This document shows, one piece after another, positions 30,176-39,657 of a stretch of 64,000 nucleotides of DNA. This DNA comes from Aureimonas jatrophae (GTDB lineage: Bacteria; Pseudomonadota; Alphaproteobacteria; Rhizobiales; Rhizobiaceae), in assembly GCF_900104035.1 (NCBI RefSeq), contig NZ_FNIT01000005.1:186001-250000 (forward strand), read 5' to 3'. The notes beneath the pieces are model-generated. The model was not told the DNA's origin. It was given only the letters and a program-made list of their open reading frames with translations, and searched no databases. The stretch's first letter is position 1. Each line of letters begins with the position of its first letter. The position numbers were made by a program, and so were the translations under genes.

Positions 30176-30753
30176 ACGGCCTCCATCGCCTCGACGGCCT
30201 CGACCTCAGGCACGAAGTGGCGCAGCAGGTTCTCGATGCCGTGCTTGAGAGTGGCGGTCGAGGACGGGCAGCCGGCACAGGAGCCGCGCATGTTCAGGAA
30301 CACCACGCCGTCGCGGAAGCCGCGAAAGGTGATGTCGCCCCCGTCCTGTGCGACGGCCGGGCGAACGCGCGTGTCGAGAAGTTCCTTGATCGTGGAGACG
30401 ACCGCCTCGTCGTTCTCGTCGAAGAACTCGTCACCCGACTCGCCATCGGCGAGCGTGCTCGCGCTTCCCGCCATCATCACCGGCTCGCCGGAAAGGAAGT
30501 GCTCCATGATCGCGGCGAGGATGGCGGGCTTCAGGTGCTGCCAACCGGTCTCGTCCTTGGTGACGGTCACGAAGTCGTAGCCGAAGAACACGGCGGTGAC
30601 CCCGTCCACGGCCATCAGCTTGGCGGCGAGACGCGAGCAGCGCGACGCATCCTCGATGTCGAGAAACTCGGCGGTGCCGTCCTCCAGGACGACGCGGCCC
30701 GGCAGGAACTTCAGCGTCTGCGGATTCGGGGTGGCTTCGGTCTGAATGAACAT
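30172..30753 (-). CDS. nfuA: Nfu/NifU-type iron-sulfur scaffold protein
   Basis: A 193-residue Fe-S carrier. The N-terminal Nfu_N domain begins MFIQTEATPNPQTLKFLPG and the C-terminal NifU-like domain contains the cluster-binding CxxC in RGSCAGCPSS. Such proteins pass Fe-S clusters to client enzymes; MiaB, encoded nearby, is a plausible client, but this is inference. An acidic linker (DGESGDEFFDENDE) joins the domains. Its stop overlaps the likely CTG start of tsaB. Confidence 0.93.
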   Translation of the reverse strand: MFIQTEATPNPQTLKFLPGRVVLEDGTAEFLDIEDASRCSRLAAKLMAVDGVTAVFFGYDFVTVTKDETGWQHLKPAILAAIMEHFLSGEPVMMAGSASTLADGESGDEFFDENDEAVVSTIKELLDTRVRPAVAQDGGDITFRGFRDGVVFLNMRGSCAGCPSSTATLKHGIENLLRHFVPEVEAVEAMEAV

Positions 30754-30834
30754 GGGAGCGCGAGCCTCGCGGCGTATCTTCGGAAGCGTTCGAGATAAGC
30801 CTCGGGGCGTCGCGCCGCAAGCTGGACGCTCCGT

Positions 30835-32847
30835 TCAGGCGGCACCGCGTTCCGGCGTCCAGGCCGCATCACGAACCTCGAAGTCCGGGCGGCCCAGAAG
30901 GTAGCCCTGCGCGGCGCGGCATCCGAGATCGCGCAGAAGCGCAAGCTGCTCCTGCGTTTCCACCCCCTCGCCCAGCGTTTCGATGCCGATGTCGCGGCCG
31001 AGTTGGGTGACGGCACGCAGCACGGCCAGCGAGTTCGGATCGGTGGACGCCGAGGACACGAAGGAGCGATCGATCTTGATGCGATCCAGCGGTAGGTCGC
31101 GCAGGTGGGCGAGCGAGGAATAACCGGTTCCAAAATCGTCCATCGCGACACGCACGCCCAGCGTCCGCAGCCCGGCCAGGACGTGACCGACCTGCGCAGC
31201 GTTGGCGACGATCGCAGTCTCGGTCAGCTCGATCTCGAGGCGATGCGCAGGCAGGCCCGAGGCCGCCAAGGCGCCGACCACATGCGCCATGAGGCGGGGC
31301 GAGGAGAGTTGCACGGCCGAGACATTGACCGCCACGAACTGATCGGTGCCCCAGGCCGCAGCGTCCTTGCAGGCGCGGGACAGGACGAAGGCGCCGAGGT
31401 CGACGATCATCCCGTTGGCCTCGGCAAGCGGAATGAAGCGGTCGGGCGGCACGAGACCGCGCTCGGGGTCGTTCCAGCGGACGAGAGCCTCGAAACCGAT
31501 GGTTCGCCCCTCGTCCATGGCCACGATCGGCTGGTAGGCGATCTGGAAGTTTCCGGTCTCCAACGCCAGCCGGAGGTCCGCTTCCAGACGCCGGGCTTCG
31601 GCGGCCGCCTCGGCCATGCCGGGCCGGTAGCTGAAGGCACGCCCACGCCCGCCTCGCTTGGCCTCGTAGAGTGCGACGTCGGCCATCTGCATCAGGCCCT
31701 CGGGATCGGACGCCTCGGTGCGCCCGCACAAGCCGATCGACACGCTGGACGCCACCACATGGTCGCCGATCAGGAAGGGCTCGGCCATCGCGGCGACCAG
31801 GGCTCTGGCCACGCCTTCCGCCCGAGCCTCCTCGCCGGCGAGAAGGATCGCGAGTTCGTCGCCGCCGATGCGCGCGACGCACAGCGCATCGGGAACGGTC
31901 GCATGGATACGCTCGGCGATGGAGACGAGAAGACCATCGCCGGTTGCGTGGCCGAACGTGTCGTTCACCGACTTGAAGCGATCGACATCCACCAGAAGCA
32001 GGGAGAAGGACAGATCGGCGCTGAAGTTTCCGACGATACCATCCTGCAGGGCTCGCCGATTCGACAGACCGGTCAGTGGATCGTGGAAGGCCATGCGGCG
32101 CAGCTTCTCGTTTGAATCGGCGCGCGTGCGATCGTCGATCAGGAACGACGACACGCCGGTCCCGACGATGATCAGCCCGACCAGCAGCACCGCCAGCGCA
32201 ATCGCCCGAAAGGCGGAATGGGTTCCGTCGTCCGCCAGGCCCGAGATGCGCGTCACCTGGAAGGCCGCCATGGCGGTGAAGTGAAGACCGACGATCGACA
32301 GAACGAGGCAACCTGCCGCGGCATGCGCCCACAGGCCCTCGCGCCAACGTCGGGCCAGCGCGACGAAGGCGATGGCCGGCAGAACGGCCAGGACCACCGA
32401 CAAGCCGATATAGAAGCCGTCCCAGGTCACGAGCCCTTCGACCCGGTAGGCGAACATGCCGACATAGTGCATCGCGACGATCGACAGGCCGAGAAGACCG
32501 CCGCCGATCACGATGCCGGTGCGCGGCCGATGCCGCGAGCGCCCCATCGCGAAGCCCGCGCCGGTGCCGCCGATCGCGACCAGGATGGAGCCGAGCGTCA
32601 GAACCGGATCGAAGGTCACCGCGACCGGGACCTGGTAGCCCAGCATCGCGATGAAGTGGGTCACCCAGATCGCGGAGCCGGAACAGACCGCAGTTAGAAA
32701 GATCCAACCATGGCTGCGCAGTCCGTCCGTCTGCAGCGACCGGCGAAACAGGCTGGCGGTCACGATGCTGCCGACCAGGCACATGAGAGCGGCAAGGAGC
32801 ACGAATGTCAGATCGTGCTCGACGACGAGGCAGTCGATGATGCGCAT
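30835..32847 (-). CDS. MHYT-GGDEF-EAL membrane signalling protein
   Basis: A 670-residue c-di-GMP protein. The N-terminal MHYT sensor has seven membrane helices and the repeated motif as THFIAML, MHYVGM and LHFTAM, proposed to bind copper or oxygen. Next comes a GGDEF domain (about 250-410) whose signature is GGDEL (residues 328-332), then an EAL domain with EAL at 453-455 and DDFGTGYSS. The Leu in GGDEL is tolerated in some active cyclases, so activity cannot be judged; the EAL domain looks complete (ELTET, KIDRSFV, EGVET). It interrupts the usual nfu-usp neighbourhood and probably has its own promoter just upstream. Confidence 0.92.
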   Translation of the reverse strand: MRIIDCLVVEHDLTFVLLAALMCLVGSIVTASLFRRSLQTDGLRSHGWIFLTAVCSGSAIWVTHFIAMLGYQVPVAVTFDPVLTLGSILVAIGGTGAGFAMGRSRHRPRTGIVIGGGLLGLSIVAMHYVGMFAYRVEGLVTWDGFYIGLSVVLAVLPAIAFVALARRWREGLWAHAAAGCLVLSIVGLHFTAMAAFQVTRISGLADDGTHSAFRAIALAVLLVGLIIVGTGVSSFLIDDRTRADSNEKLRRMAFHDPLTGLSNRRALQDGIVGNFSADLSFSLLLVDVDRFKSVNDTFGHATGDGLLVSIAERIHATVPDALCVARIGGDELAILLAGEEARAEGVARALVAAMAEPFLIGDHVVASSVSIGLCGRTEASDPEGLMQMADVALYEAKRGGRGRAFSYRPGMAEAAAEARRLEADLRLALETGNFQIAYQPIVAMDEGRTIGFEALVRWNDPERGLVPPDRFIPLAEANGMIVDLGAFVLSRACKDAAAWGTDQFVAVNVSAVQLSSPRLMAHVVGALAASGLPAHRLEIELTETAIVANAAQVGHVLAGLRTLGVRVAMDDFGTGYSSLAHLRDLPLDRIKIDRSFVSSASTDPNSLAVLRAVTQLGRDIGIETLGEGVETQEQLALLRDLGCRAAQGYLLGRPDFEVRDAAWTPERGAA

Positions 32848-32991
32848 GGAAGATCCGGCAGGAGATATGCCGAGACCCTAGGCGAGCAAACGTCAACAAG
32901 CCCACAATATGCACAGTACGATTGTTTGGTGAGCAACACACCAACAGCGTGTTACATCCTGTCGCACCCCGTCTTTACTTGGAGGACCCGG

Positions 32992-33483
32992 TCAGCAGAG
33001 ACTCTCGATGTCCTCGTCGGTCAGCGTCGCGGGCACCACCGTGACCGGGATCGGGAAGGCCGATCCCGAGCCCGCGACCGCCGATACGAGGGGCCCAGGT
33101 CCCTGCGAGGAATCGCTCGCCGCCAGAACGAGGATCGCGATCTCGCGGTCGTTCTCGATGAGGTCCCGGATCTCGTCGACCGTCCGCCCCTCACGTACCA
33201 GCGTTTCGGGCTCCAGGCCCACCGCCTCGCGGATTTCGTCGGTGACGCGGGCCAGCCGCGTTTCGGCCTCCTCGGTCGCTTCCGCCCGCATGATCTTCTC
33301 GACGCCGAGCCATTGGGCGAAGTCGCCGGGATCGATCACGTAAAGCAGAACGGCGGCGCCGCCGCTCGCCTTGGCGCGTCGGGCCGCGTAGGCCGCCGCC
33401 CGGGCGCATTCCGGGGTCTCGTCGATAACGGCGAGAAACTTGCGCCGCCCGCCCTGCCCCGTTCCGAGTCGCTTGGATACCAT
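32992..33483 (-). CDS. Universal stress protein (UspA family)
   Basis: A 163-residue single-domain UspA protein with the usual start KFLAVIDETPECARAAAYAA and the second strand VLLYVIDPGDF. The ATP-binding loop G-x2-G-x9-G(S/T) is not convincing (DSSQGPGPLVSAVAGSGSAFPIPVTVVP), so it may be of the non-nucleotide-binding class. It lies 40 bases after trpS on the same strand, as in relatives. Function in stress survival is inferred from the family. Confidence 0.85.
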   Translation of the reverse strand: MVSKRLGTGQGGRRKFLAVIDETPECARAAAYAARRAKASGGAAVLLYVIDPGDFAQWLGVEKIMRAEATEEAETRLARVTDEIREAVGLEPETLVREGRTVDEIRDLIENDREIAILVLAASDSSQGPGPLVSAVAGSGSAFPIPVTVVPATLTDEDIESLC

Positions 33484-33523
33484 CGTCGGACTCTGGCAGG
33501 CGCGGGCGGGAGCGGCAAGGCGC

Positions 33524-34597
33524 TCAGTTGTTGAGAAGGCCGACGATCCGCTTCACGTCGGACAGCGTCGCGCTCGCGATCTCGCGCGCGCGCTCGGCCC
33601 CGTCCCGCAGGGTGCGGTCGATCTCCGCCGGATCGGCCATGATGCGCCGCATCTCGCCGGCGATCGGCCCGAGCTTCTCGACGGCCAGGTCGGCGAGCGC
33701 CGGCTTGAACTCCGAGAAGGGCCGCCCTCCGTACTCGGCCAGCACCTCCGCTTTCGAGCGGTCGGCGAGCGCGGCGAAGATGCCGACGAGGTTGTCGGCC
33801 TCGGGCCGCCCCTTCAGACCGTCGATCTCGGTGGGCAACGCGTCGGGATCTGTCTTGGCCTTGCGGATCTTGCGCGCGATCGTCTCGGGGTCGTCGGTGA
33901 GGTTGATGCGCGACAGATCGGAGGGGTCCGACTTCGACATCTTCTTGGCGCCGTCCTTGAGACTCATGACGCGGGTCGCCGGCCCCTCGATCAGCGGTTC
34001 GGCCAGCGGGAAGTAGCCCTGCACCACCTCCTCGCCCATCGCGATCGGTCGGCCGAGGCCCAGCGCGGCGACGCGCAAGGAATAGTCGTGGTTGAACTTC
34101 GCCGCGATGTCGCGCGTCAGCTCGATATGCTGCTTCTGGTCCTCGCCGACGGGCACCATCGTCGCCCGATAGGCCAGAATGTCCGCGGCCATGAGGCTGG
34201 GATAGGCGAAGAGGCCAAGCGAGGCGCGCTCGCGGTCGCGGCCGGCCTTCTCCTTGAACTGCGTCATGCGCTCCATCCAGCCGAGGCGGGCCACGCAGTT
34301 GAAGATCCAGGCGAGCTCGGCGTGCTCGGGAACGCGGCTCTGGTTGAAGAGGACGTGCGCCGTCGTGTCGATGCCGCTCGCGATGAAGGCCGCCGCGACC
34401 TCTCGGATCGAGCGCTCGAGGCTGTCCGGCTCCTGCCAGACCGTGATGGCGTGAAGGTCCACCACACAGAACAGGCAGCGGTTCGCCTCCTGCAGGGCGA
34501 CCCAGCGCCGTATCGCGCCGAGATAGTTGCCAAGGTGCAGGTTGCCGGTGGGCTGGACGCCCGAAAAGACGAGCGGCGGAAAGGCGTCGGCGGACAT
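33524..34597 (-). CDS. trpS: Tryptophanyl-tRNA synthetase
   Basis: A class Ic aminoacyl-tRNA synthetase of 357 residues that charges tRNA-Trp. The HIGH-type motif is [12 protein letters not shown] and the KMSKS loop is KKMSKSDPS. The ATG at 34597 begins [18 protein letters not shown]. It follows the VOC-family gene and precedes usp in the minus-strand block with murJ and glnD. Confidence 0.97.
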   Translation of the reverse strand: MSADAFPPLVFSGVQPTGNLHLGNYLGAIRRWVALQEANRCLFCVVDLHAITVWQEPDSLERSIREVAAAFIASGIDTTAHVLFNQSRVPEHAELAWIFNCVARLGWMERMTQFKEKAGRDRERASLGLFAYPSLMAADILAYRATMVPVGEDQKQHIELTRDIAAKFNHDYSLRVAALGLGRPIAMGEEVVQGYFPLAEPLIEGPATRVMSLKDGAKKMSKSDPSDLSRINLTDDPETIARKIRKAKTDPDALPTEIDGLKGRPEADNLVGIFAALADRSKAEVLAEYGGRPFSEFKPALADLAVEKLGPIAGEMRRIMADPAEIDRTLRDGAERAREIASATLSDVKRIVGLLNN

Positions 34598-34667
34598 GAG
34601 GAACTCCCGGAAGGACGCCGGTTGGACGGGCGTCGGCGGGCGCTTATGGCGCGCACCCGCGCGCCGA

Positions 34668-35066
34668 TCAAGCGGGCGGACCGGAGGGCTCCAGAAGGTC
34701 CCAGAGATTGCCGTAGAGATCGGCAAACACCGCGACCGTGCCGTAGCGCTCGCGGCGAGGCGCCTCGCGGAAGTCGACCCCGGCCGCCAGCATGGCGGCA
34801 TGCTTCCGGGCAAAATCCTCGGTGTACAGGAAGAAGCCGACGCGGCCGCCGGCCTGGTTCCCGACCGCAGCCCGCTGCCGCTCGCCCTCGGCCCGCGCCA
34901 GAAGCAGAGATGCCCCCTGACCGTCATGAGCAGGTGCCATCACCACCCAGCGTCTGGTTCCGCCGAGCGGCGTATCCTCCGCCAGCCGGAAGCCGAGGCA
35001 GCGCCCGAACCAGCCGATCGCCTCGTCGTAGTCGCGCACCAGGAGCGAGACGAGAGCGAGCGTCAG
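34668..35066 (-). CDS. VOC-family (glyoxalase-fold) protein
   Basis: A 132-residue single-domain vicinal-oxygen-chelate protein, often called glyoxalase/bleomycin-resistance superfamily. The first repeat has [18 protein letters not shown] and the second [25 protein letters not shown]. The natural substrate is unknown. No ATG, GTG or TTG allows the conserved first strand; a CTG at 35066 overlaps the murJ stop (CTGA) and stands 7 bases behind AAGGAGG, a near-perfect Shine-Dalgarno at 35074-35080. A GTG at 35039 would cut the fold. It probably is co-translated with murJ. Confidence 0.85.
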   Translation of the reverse strand: MTLALVSLLVRDYDEAIGWFGRCLGFRLAEDTPLGGTRRWVVMAPAHDGQGASLLLARAEGERQRAAVGNQAGGRVGFFLYTEDFARKHAAMLAAGVDFREAPRRERYGTVAVFADLYGNLWDLLEPSGPPA

Positions 35067-36682
35067 CGCAGCACCTCCTTGGCGGGTCGACGGCGCACGA
35101 GGCGGCCGACGAGCTTGCGGTCCACGGCGCCGGTCAGGAAGACCAGCGCGAAGTAGACCAGCATCGCGACCGCGACGAGAACCAGGATCGCCGCCGCCTG
35201 ATGCACGGCCGAACTGCCGGTCGCAAGATAGGGGTGCAGGGCGCCCATCATCGCCACCAGTGCCGCGCCCATCACCACGGCCGACAGGACCACCAGCAGC
35301 GCGCGCTTCACGAGCGCGCGGTCGAGGGCCCAGAGGCCCTTGCGCCGCAACCCCTCGAACAGGAGCCAGGCGTTCAGCCAGCCCGCCAGCGTGGTGGCGA
35401 GCGCGATGCCGCGTTCGGCATAGAACCAGAACAGGACGAGGCTGAGCGCGGTGTTGGCGGCGGCCGAAACGCCGGTCACGATCATCGGCGTCCTCGTGTC
35501 CTCGCGGGCGAAATAGCCCGGCGAGAAGACCTTGATCAGGACGAAGGCCGGCAGGCCGAGCGCATAGAGGCCGAGAACGGCGCCAACGCTCACGGTGGTC
35601 TCCGGCAGAAAGGCGCCGCGCTCGTAGATCAGGCGCACGATCGGCTCGGGGATCAGGAACAGAGCGACCGCGGCGGGCACGGTGAGGAACAGCGCGAACT
35701 CGAGCGAGCGGTTCTGCGTGTGCTGCGCCTCCTCCAGCCGCCCCGCCTTCAGGGCGCGGGCGAGCTCGGGCAACAGCACGACGCCGATCGCCACGCCCAC
35801 CATGCCGAGCGGCAACTGGTAGGGTCGGTCGGCATAGGTCAGGATCGACACGGCGCCCGGCTTGTAGGACGCGATGGCCTGACCGACGAAGAGGTTGATC
35901 TGCGTGATGCCGCCGATCAGCGCGGCGGGGCCGGCCAAGATCAGGAGGCGCTTGAGGCCCGGCGTCCAGCGCGGCCGCCCGAGCGCCACCGAGAAGCCCG
36001 CCCAGCGCATGGCGGCGGTCACCGTGACGAGCTGCGCCAGGCCCGCGACCAGGACGCCCCAGCTCATCAGGAAGCCGATCGTGCGCTGGTCGGCCTCGGT
36101 CGCCCAGGCATAGGCAAGGACGCCGATCAGGACGAAGTTCAGGATCGTGGGCGCGGCGGCGGCAGCGAAGAAGCGGCGGAACGCGTTCAGGATGCCCGAC
36201 ACCATCGCCATCAGCGACATGCAGGCGAGATAGGGAAACATGATGCGCGAGAAGGCGACCGTGATGTCGAAGCGGTCCTGGCACGACAGGGCATGCCCCA
36301 GCGTCGCGGCATCGTCGATGCAGACCGTCAGGCCGGGCGCGATCACAAGGCGCACGAGCTCGGGCATGAAGATCATGGCGAGCACGGTAAGAACCGTCAG
36401 CGCCGTGAAGAGCGTCGCGAAGATCTCGGTCGCGAAGCGCTTGGCCCCGCTATCCCCCTCCTCTTCCAGCTTGCGCGCGAAGAGGGGGATGAAGGCTGCA
36501 TTGAACGCGCCCTCCGCGAACAGGCGGCGGAAGAGGTTGGGAAAGCGGAAGGCGAGGTTGAAGGCGTCGGCGACGGGCCCGACGCCCAGCGCCGAGGCCA
36601 TCATCATCTCGCGCGCGAAGCCGAAGATGCGGCTGCCCAGCGTCGCGCCGCCGACGGTCGCGAACTTGCCCAGTAGATTCAC
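35063..36682 (-). CDS. murJ: Lipid II flippase MurJ
   Basis: MurJ moves lipid II across the inner membrane for peptidoglycan synthesis. The 539-residue MOP-superfamily protein has about 14 membrane helices, with the MurJ-typical start VNLLGKFATVGGATLGSRIFGFAREMMMA and ARE motif; the helix with FAEGAFNAAFIPLFAR is highly conserved. The GTG at 36682 overlaps the glnD stop (GTGA). Its own stop overlaps the CTG of the VOC gene. Confidence 0.96.
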   Translation of the reverse strand: MNLLGKFATVGGATLGSRIFGFAREMMMASALGVGPVADAFNLAFRFPNLFRRLFAEGAFNAAFIPLFARKLEEEGDSGAKRFATEIFATLFTALTVLTVLAMIFMPELVRLVIAPGLTVCIDDAATLGHALSCQDRFDITVAFSRIMFPYLACMSLMAMVSGILNAFRRFFAAAAAPTILNFVLIGVLAYAWATEADQRTIGFLMSWGVLVAGLAQLVTVTAAMRWAGFSVALGRPRWTPGLKRLLILAGPAALIGGITQINLFVGQAIASYKPGAVSILTYADRPYQLPLGMVGVAIGVVLLPELARALKAGRLEEAQHTQNRSLEFALFLTVPAAVALFLIPEPIVRLIYERGAFLPETTVSVGAVLGLYALGLPAFVLIKVFSPGYFAREDTRTPMIVTGVSAAANTALSLVLFWFYAERGIALATTLAGWLNAWLLFEGLRRKGLWALDRALVKRALLVVLSAVVMGAALVAMMGALHPYLATGSSAVHQAAAILVLVAVAMLVYFALVFLTGAVDRKLVGRLVRRRPAKEVLR

Positions 36683-39549
36683 GACGTCATTCCGAATGCG
36701 ATGGTGGATGGTTTCGTGCCGGGCTGCGAGACCTCGCCGCCGGGCTCCTCGAAGACCGCGCGCAGACGCCGGCGGATCCGCTCGGCGCGCCCCTCGCCCA
36801 CGATCTTCAACCCCAGAAGATCGGTCACATAGAAGACGTCGACGACCTTTTCGCCGAAGGTCGAGATGTGGGCCGAGCGGATGTCGAGGTTGAGGTCCGA
36901 GATCGCGCCGGTCAGGTCGGCCAGCAGGCCCGGCCGGTCGAGGCCCTCGACCTCCAGAACGGTCAGCTGTCCCGACAGGTCGTTGTCGATGTCGATGCGA
37001 GGCGACACGGTGAAGGAGGCGCTTGGCTTCGCTTGTCGGCGCCGCGCCAGAAGACCCGGCATCGCCTCGCGCCCATCCATCAGCTGCTCGATCGTGCGCG
37101 CGATCCGCTCGGCGCGGCGCAGCTCGTCGGCATCGTCGCGGAACTCGCGGTTCACGGTCACGACGTCGAGCGCGCGCCCGTCCGTGGTGGTGAAGATCTG
37201 CGCGTCGGCGATGTTGGCGCCGGCCGCCGCGCAGGCCCCGGCGATCGACGACAGGAGGCGGGGATGGTCGGGCGCGAGAACCGTGATCTCGGTCATGGCG
37301 TGGAAGCCGTCGGTGCGCGCCTCCGTGGCGAACGCCAGGCCCTTCTGGTCCACCGCGCGGATAAAGGCTGCGTGGCGCTCCTGGTCGTCGACCGGAACGG
37401 TCAGGACGTAGTTGTCGTAGTGCAGGCCGAGCAGGCGCTCGCGCTCGGCCTCCGGCCAGGCGCCGAGCCGGTCGGCGAGACGCAGCCGCCCCTCGGCCGC
37501 GCGGTGGGCGCGCGAGGACTCGGAGTAGCCGCCGGTCAGCATCAGTTCGGTCTCGCCGTAGAGCGTACGGATGAGCTGGCCCTTCCAGCCGTTCCAGACG
37601 TGCGGCCCCACGGCGCGGATGTCGCAGACGGTCAGAACCGTCAGGAGCTTCAGGCGCTCCAGCGTCTGCACCCGGTCGGCGAAGAGGCGGATGGTGCGCC
37701 GGTCGGTGAGGTCGCGTTGCTGGGCGGTCATCGACATGACGAGGTGGTCGCGAACCAGCCATTCCACGAGCTCGGTCTCGCGCGCGTCGAGCCCGAGGCG
37801 CGGACAAAGCTCGCGTGCGATCTGGGCGCCGGCCGTGGAATGGTCCTCGGGCCGCCCCTTGGCGATGTCGTGCAGAAGAAGTGCGACATAGAGGACGGCG
37901 CGGTCGCGGATCGTCGAGATGAAGCCGGTGGTCATCGGCAGCTCGCCGCCGAAACGTCCCTTCTCCAGTCCCGACAGCTCGCGGATCGAACGCAGAAGGT
38001 GCTCGTCCACCGTGTAGGAGTGGTACATGTTGAACTGCATCATCGCGACGATGCGGCCGAACTCGGGGATGAAGCGACCCAGAACGCCCGCCTCGTTCAT
38101 GCGGCGAAGATGAAACTCGGGATCCTCGCGGTCGGTCAGGACGTCGAGGAACAGGGAGTTGGCTTCCGGGTCGGCACGCAGCTTCGCGTCCACGAGGCGC
38201 AGCGAGCGGCGGATCAGCTTCAGCGCATCCGGATGGTATTCGAGCCGATGGTGGCTCGCCAGCTGGAAGATGCGCAGGAGATTGACCGGGTCCTGCACGA
38301 AGACCTGCCGGTCGGCGACGGTGATGCGGTTGTTGTCGACGAGAAAGGCGAGCGTTCCGGGGATCTGACGCGCACGCCGGCGCAGCGAGCGGATCAACGA
38401 GCGCAGTCCCGGCGCGTCCTTGGCGTTCTCCTCCTCCAGCGCCGCGCAGAAGATGCCCGTGAGGTCGCCCACGTCCTTGGCGATCAGGAAGTAGTGCTTC
38501 ATGAAGCGCTCGACCTCGGTGAGGCCGGGGTGATCGCTGTAGCCGAGGCGGCTCGCGATCTCGGGCTGGATGTCGAAGCTCAGGCGCTCCTCGGCCTTGC
38601 CCGTGAGGAAATGCATGTGGCAGCGCACGGCCCACAGAAAGTCCTCGGCCTTTTCGAAGAGTTTGCCTTCCGAGCGCGAGAAGACGCCGGCCGAGACGAG
38701 TTCCTCGCGCGTGTCGACGCGGTAGTGGTCCTTGGCGATCCAGAACAGGGTGTGCAGGTCGCGCAGCGCCCCCTTGCCCTCCTTGACGTTGGGCTCGACG
38801 AGGTAGCGCGTGTCGCCCGCCTTCTGGTGGCGCGCATCGCGCTCGGCGAGCTTGGCGGCGATGAACTCGCGGCCCGTTCCCGCCACGACCTCGGCCTCGA
38901 AGCGGCGGCCGAGCTCGTCCAGGAGCGAGGCCTCGCCGCTCACCAGACGCCGCTCCAGGAGCGCGGTGCGGATCGTGAAGTCGCCGGCTGCCAGACGCAC
39001 GCACTCCTCGACCGTGCGCGTCGCGTGGCCGACCTTCAGCCCCAGGTCCCAAAGAAGATAAAGGAGGTATTCGGCCAACTGTTCGCCGAGCGCCGTTTGG
39101 CGGTAGGGCAGAAGAAACAGGAGGTCGATGTCGGAGCCGGGCGCGAGCGTGCCGCGCCCGTAGCCGCCGACGGCTACCACGGCGATGCGCTCGCCCTGCG
39201 AGGGGTTGGGCGCGGCGAAGACGCGCGAGAGAGCGAAGCGGCAGACCGCGCGGATCAGCGTGTCCTGCAGGAACGAGATCCGCGCGGCGCACAGGAGGCC
39301 GGAGCCGTCCTCGAAGAGCATGGCCTCGGCCGCGCGCCGACCGTCGCCGTTGGCGCGTTTCAGGATCGAAAGCACGGCCGAGCGCACGGCCGGATCGGAG
39401 CCGTCACCGTCCTCGCCCACCAGCGCTTCCAGTTCGGCCGCGAGCGCGGCCTCGTCAGTGATCTCGGAAAAGCGCGGCGAGAGGACCGGCGCCGCGCCGA
39501 TGCGCGCCGCGCGCTGCACGCCGGTATCCGCCTTCCGTTGAGTGCTCAT
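36679..39549 (-). CDS. glnD: Bifunctional uridylyltransferase/uridylyl-removing enzyme GlnD
   Basis: GlnD senses glutamine and uridylylates or deuridylylates PII proteins. The 956 residues comprise the nucleotidyltransferase domain (GYGRGTLAPGSDIDLLFLLPY), a GlnD-linker, an HD domain for deuridylylation (LLLHDIAKGRPEDHS) and two C-terminal ACT domains that bind glutamine (around FHAMTEITVLAPDHPRLLS and LTVLEVEGLDRPGLLAD). All key motifs are present. It is coupled to murJ by a GTGA overlap. A short-chain dehydrogenase gene lies between it and mutS. Confidence 0.97.
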   Translation of the reverse strand: MSTQRKADTGVQRAARIGAAPVLSPRFSEITDEAALAAELEALVGEDGDGSDPAVRSAVLSILKRANGDGRRAAEAMLFEDGSGLLCAARISFLQDTLIRAVCRFALSRVFAAPNPSQGERIAVVAVGGYGRGTLAPGSDIDLLFLLPYRQTALGEQLAEYLLYLLWDLGLKVGHATRTVEECVRLAAGDFTIRTALLERRLVSGEASLLDELGRRFEAEVVAGTGREFIAAKLAERDARHQKAGDTRYLVEPNVKEGKGALRDLHTLFWIAKDHYRVDTREELVSAGVFSRSEGKLFEKAEDFLWAVRCHMHFLTGKAEERLSFDIQPEIASRLGYSDHPGLTEVERFMKHYFLIAKDVGDLTGIFCAALEEENAKDAPGLRSLIRSLRRRARQIPGTLAFLVDNNRITVADRQVFVQDPVNLLRIFQLASHHRLEYHPDALKLIRRSLRLVDAKLRADPEANSLFLDVLTDREDPEFHLRRMNEAGVLGRFIPEFGRIVAMMQFNMYHSYTVDEHLLRSIRELSGLEKGRFGGELPMTTGFISTIRDRAVLYVALLLHDIAKGRPEDHSTAGAQIARELCPRLGLDARETELVEWLVRDHLVMSMTAQQRDLTDRRTIRLFADRVQTLERLKLLTVLTVCDIRAVGPHVWNGWKGQLIRTLYGETELMLTGGYSESSRAHRAAEGRLRLADRLGAWPEAERERLLGLHYDNYVLTVPVDDQERHAAFIRAVDQKGLAFATEARTDGFHAMTEITVLAPDHPRLLSSIAGACAAAGANIADAQIFTTTDGRALDVVTVNREFRDDADELRRAERIARTIEQLMDGREAMPGLLARRRQAKPSASFTVSPRIDIDNDLSGQLTVLEVEGLDRPGLLADLTGAISDLNLDIRSAHISTFGEKVVDVFYVTDLLGLKIVGEGRAERIRRRLRAVFEEPGGEVSQPGTKPSTIAFGMTS

Positions 39550-39657
39550 CTGCCTGAAGAACCGTTCCGCGCCATCAAGGGTCGGGCTCTTAAAGCATAA
39601 TGCCTCTTGCGGAAACGTTGGGACCGCGCCGGCGTCGCGCGGCCCCGGGCGCCCCGA

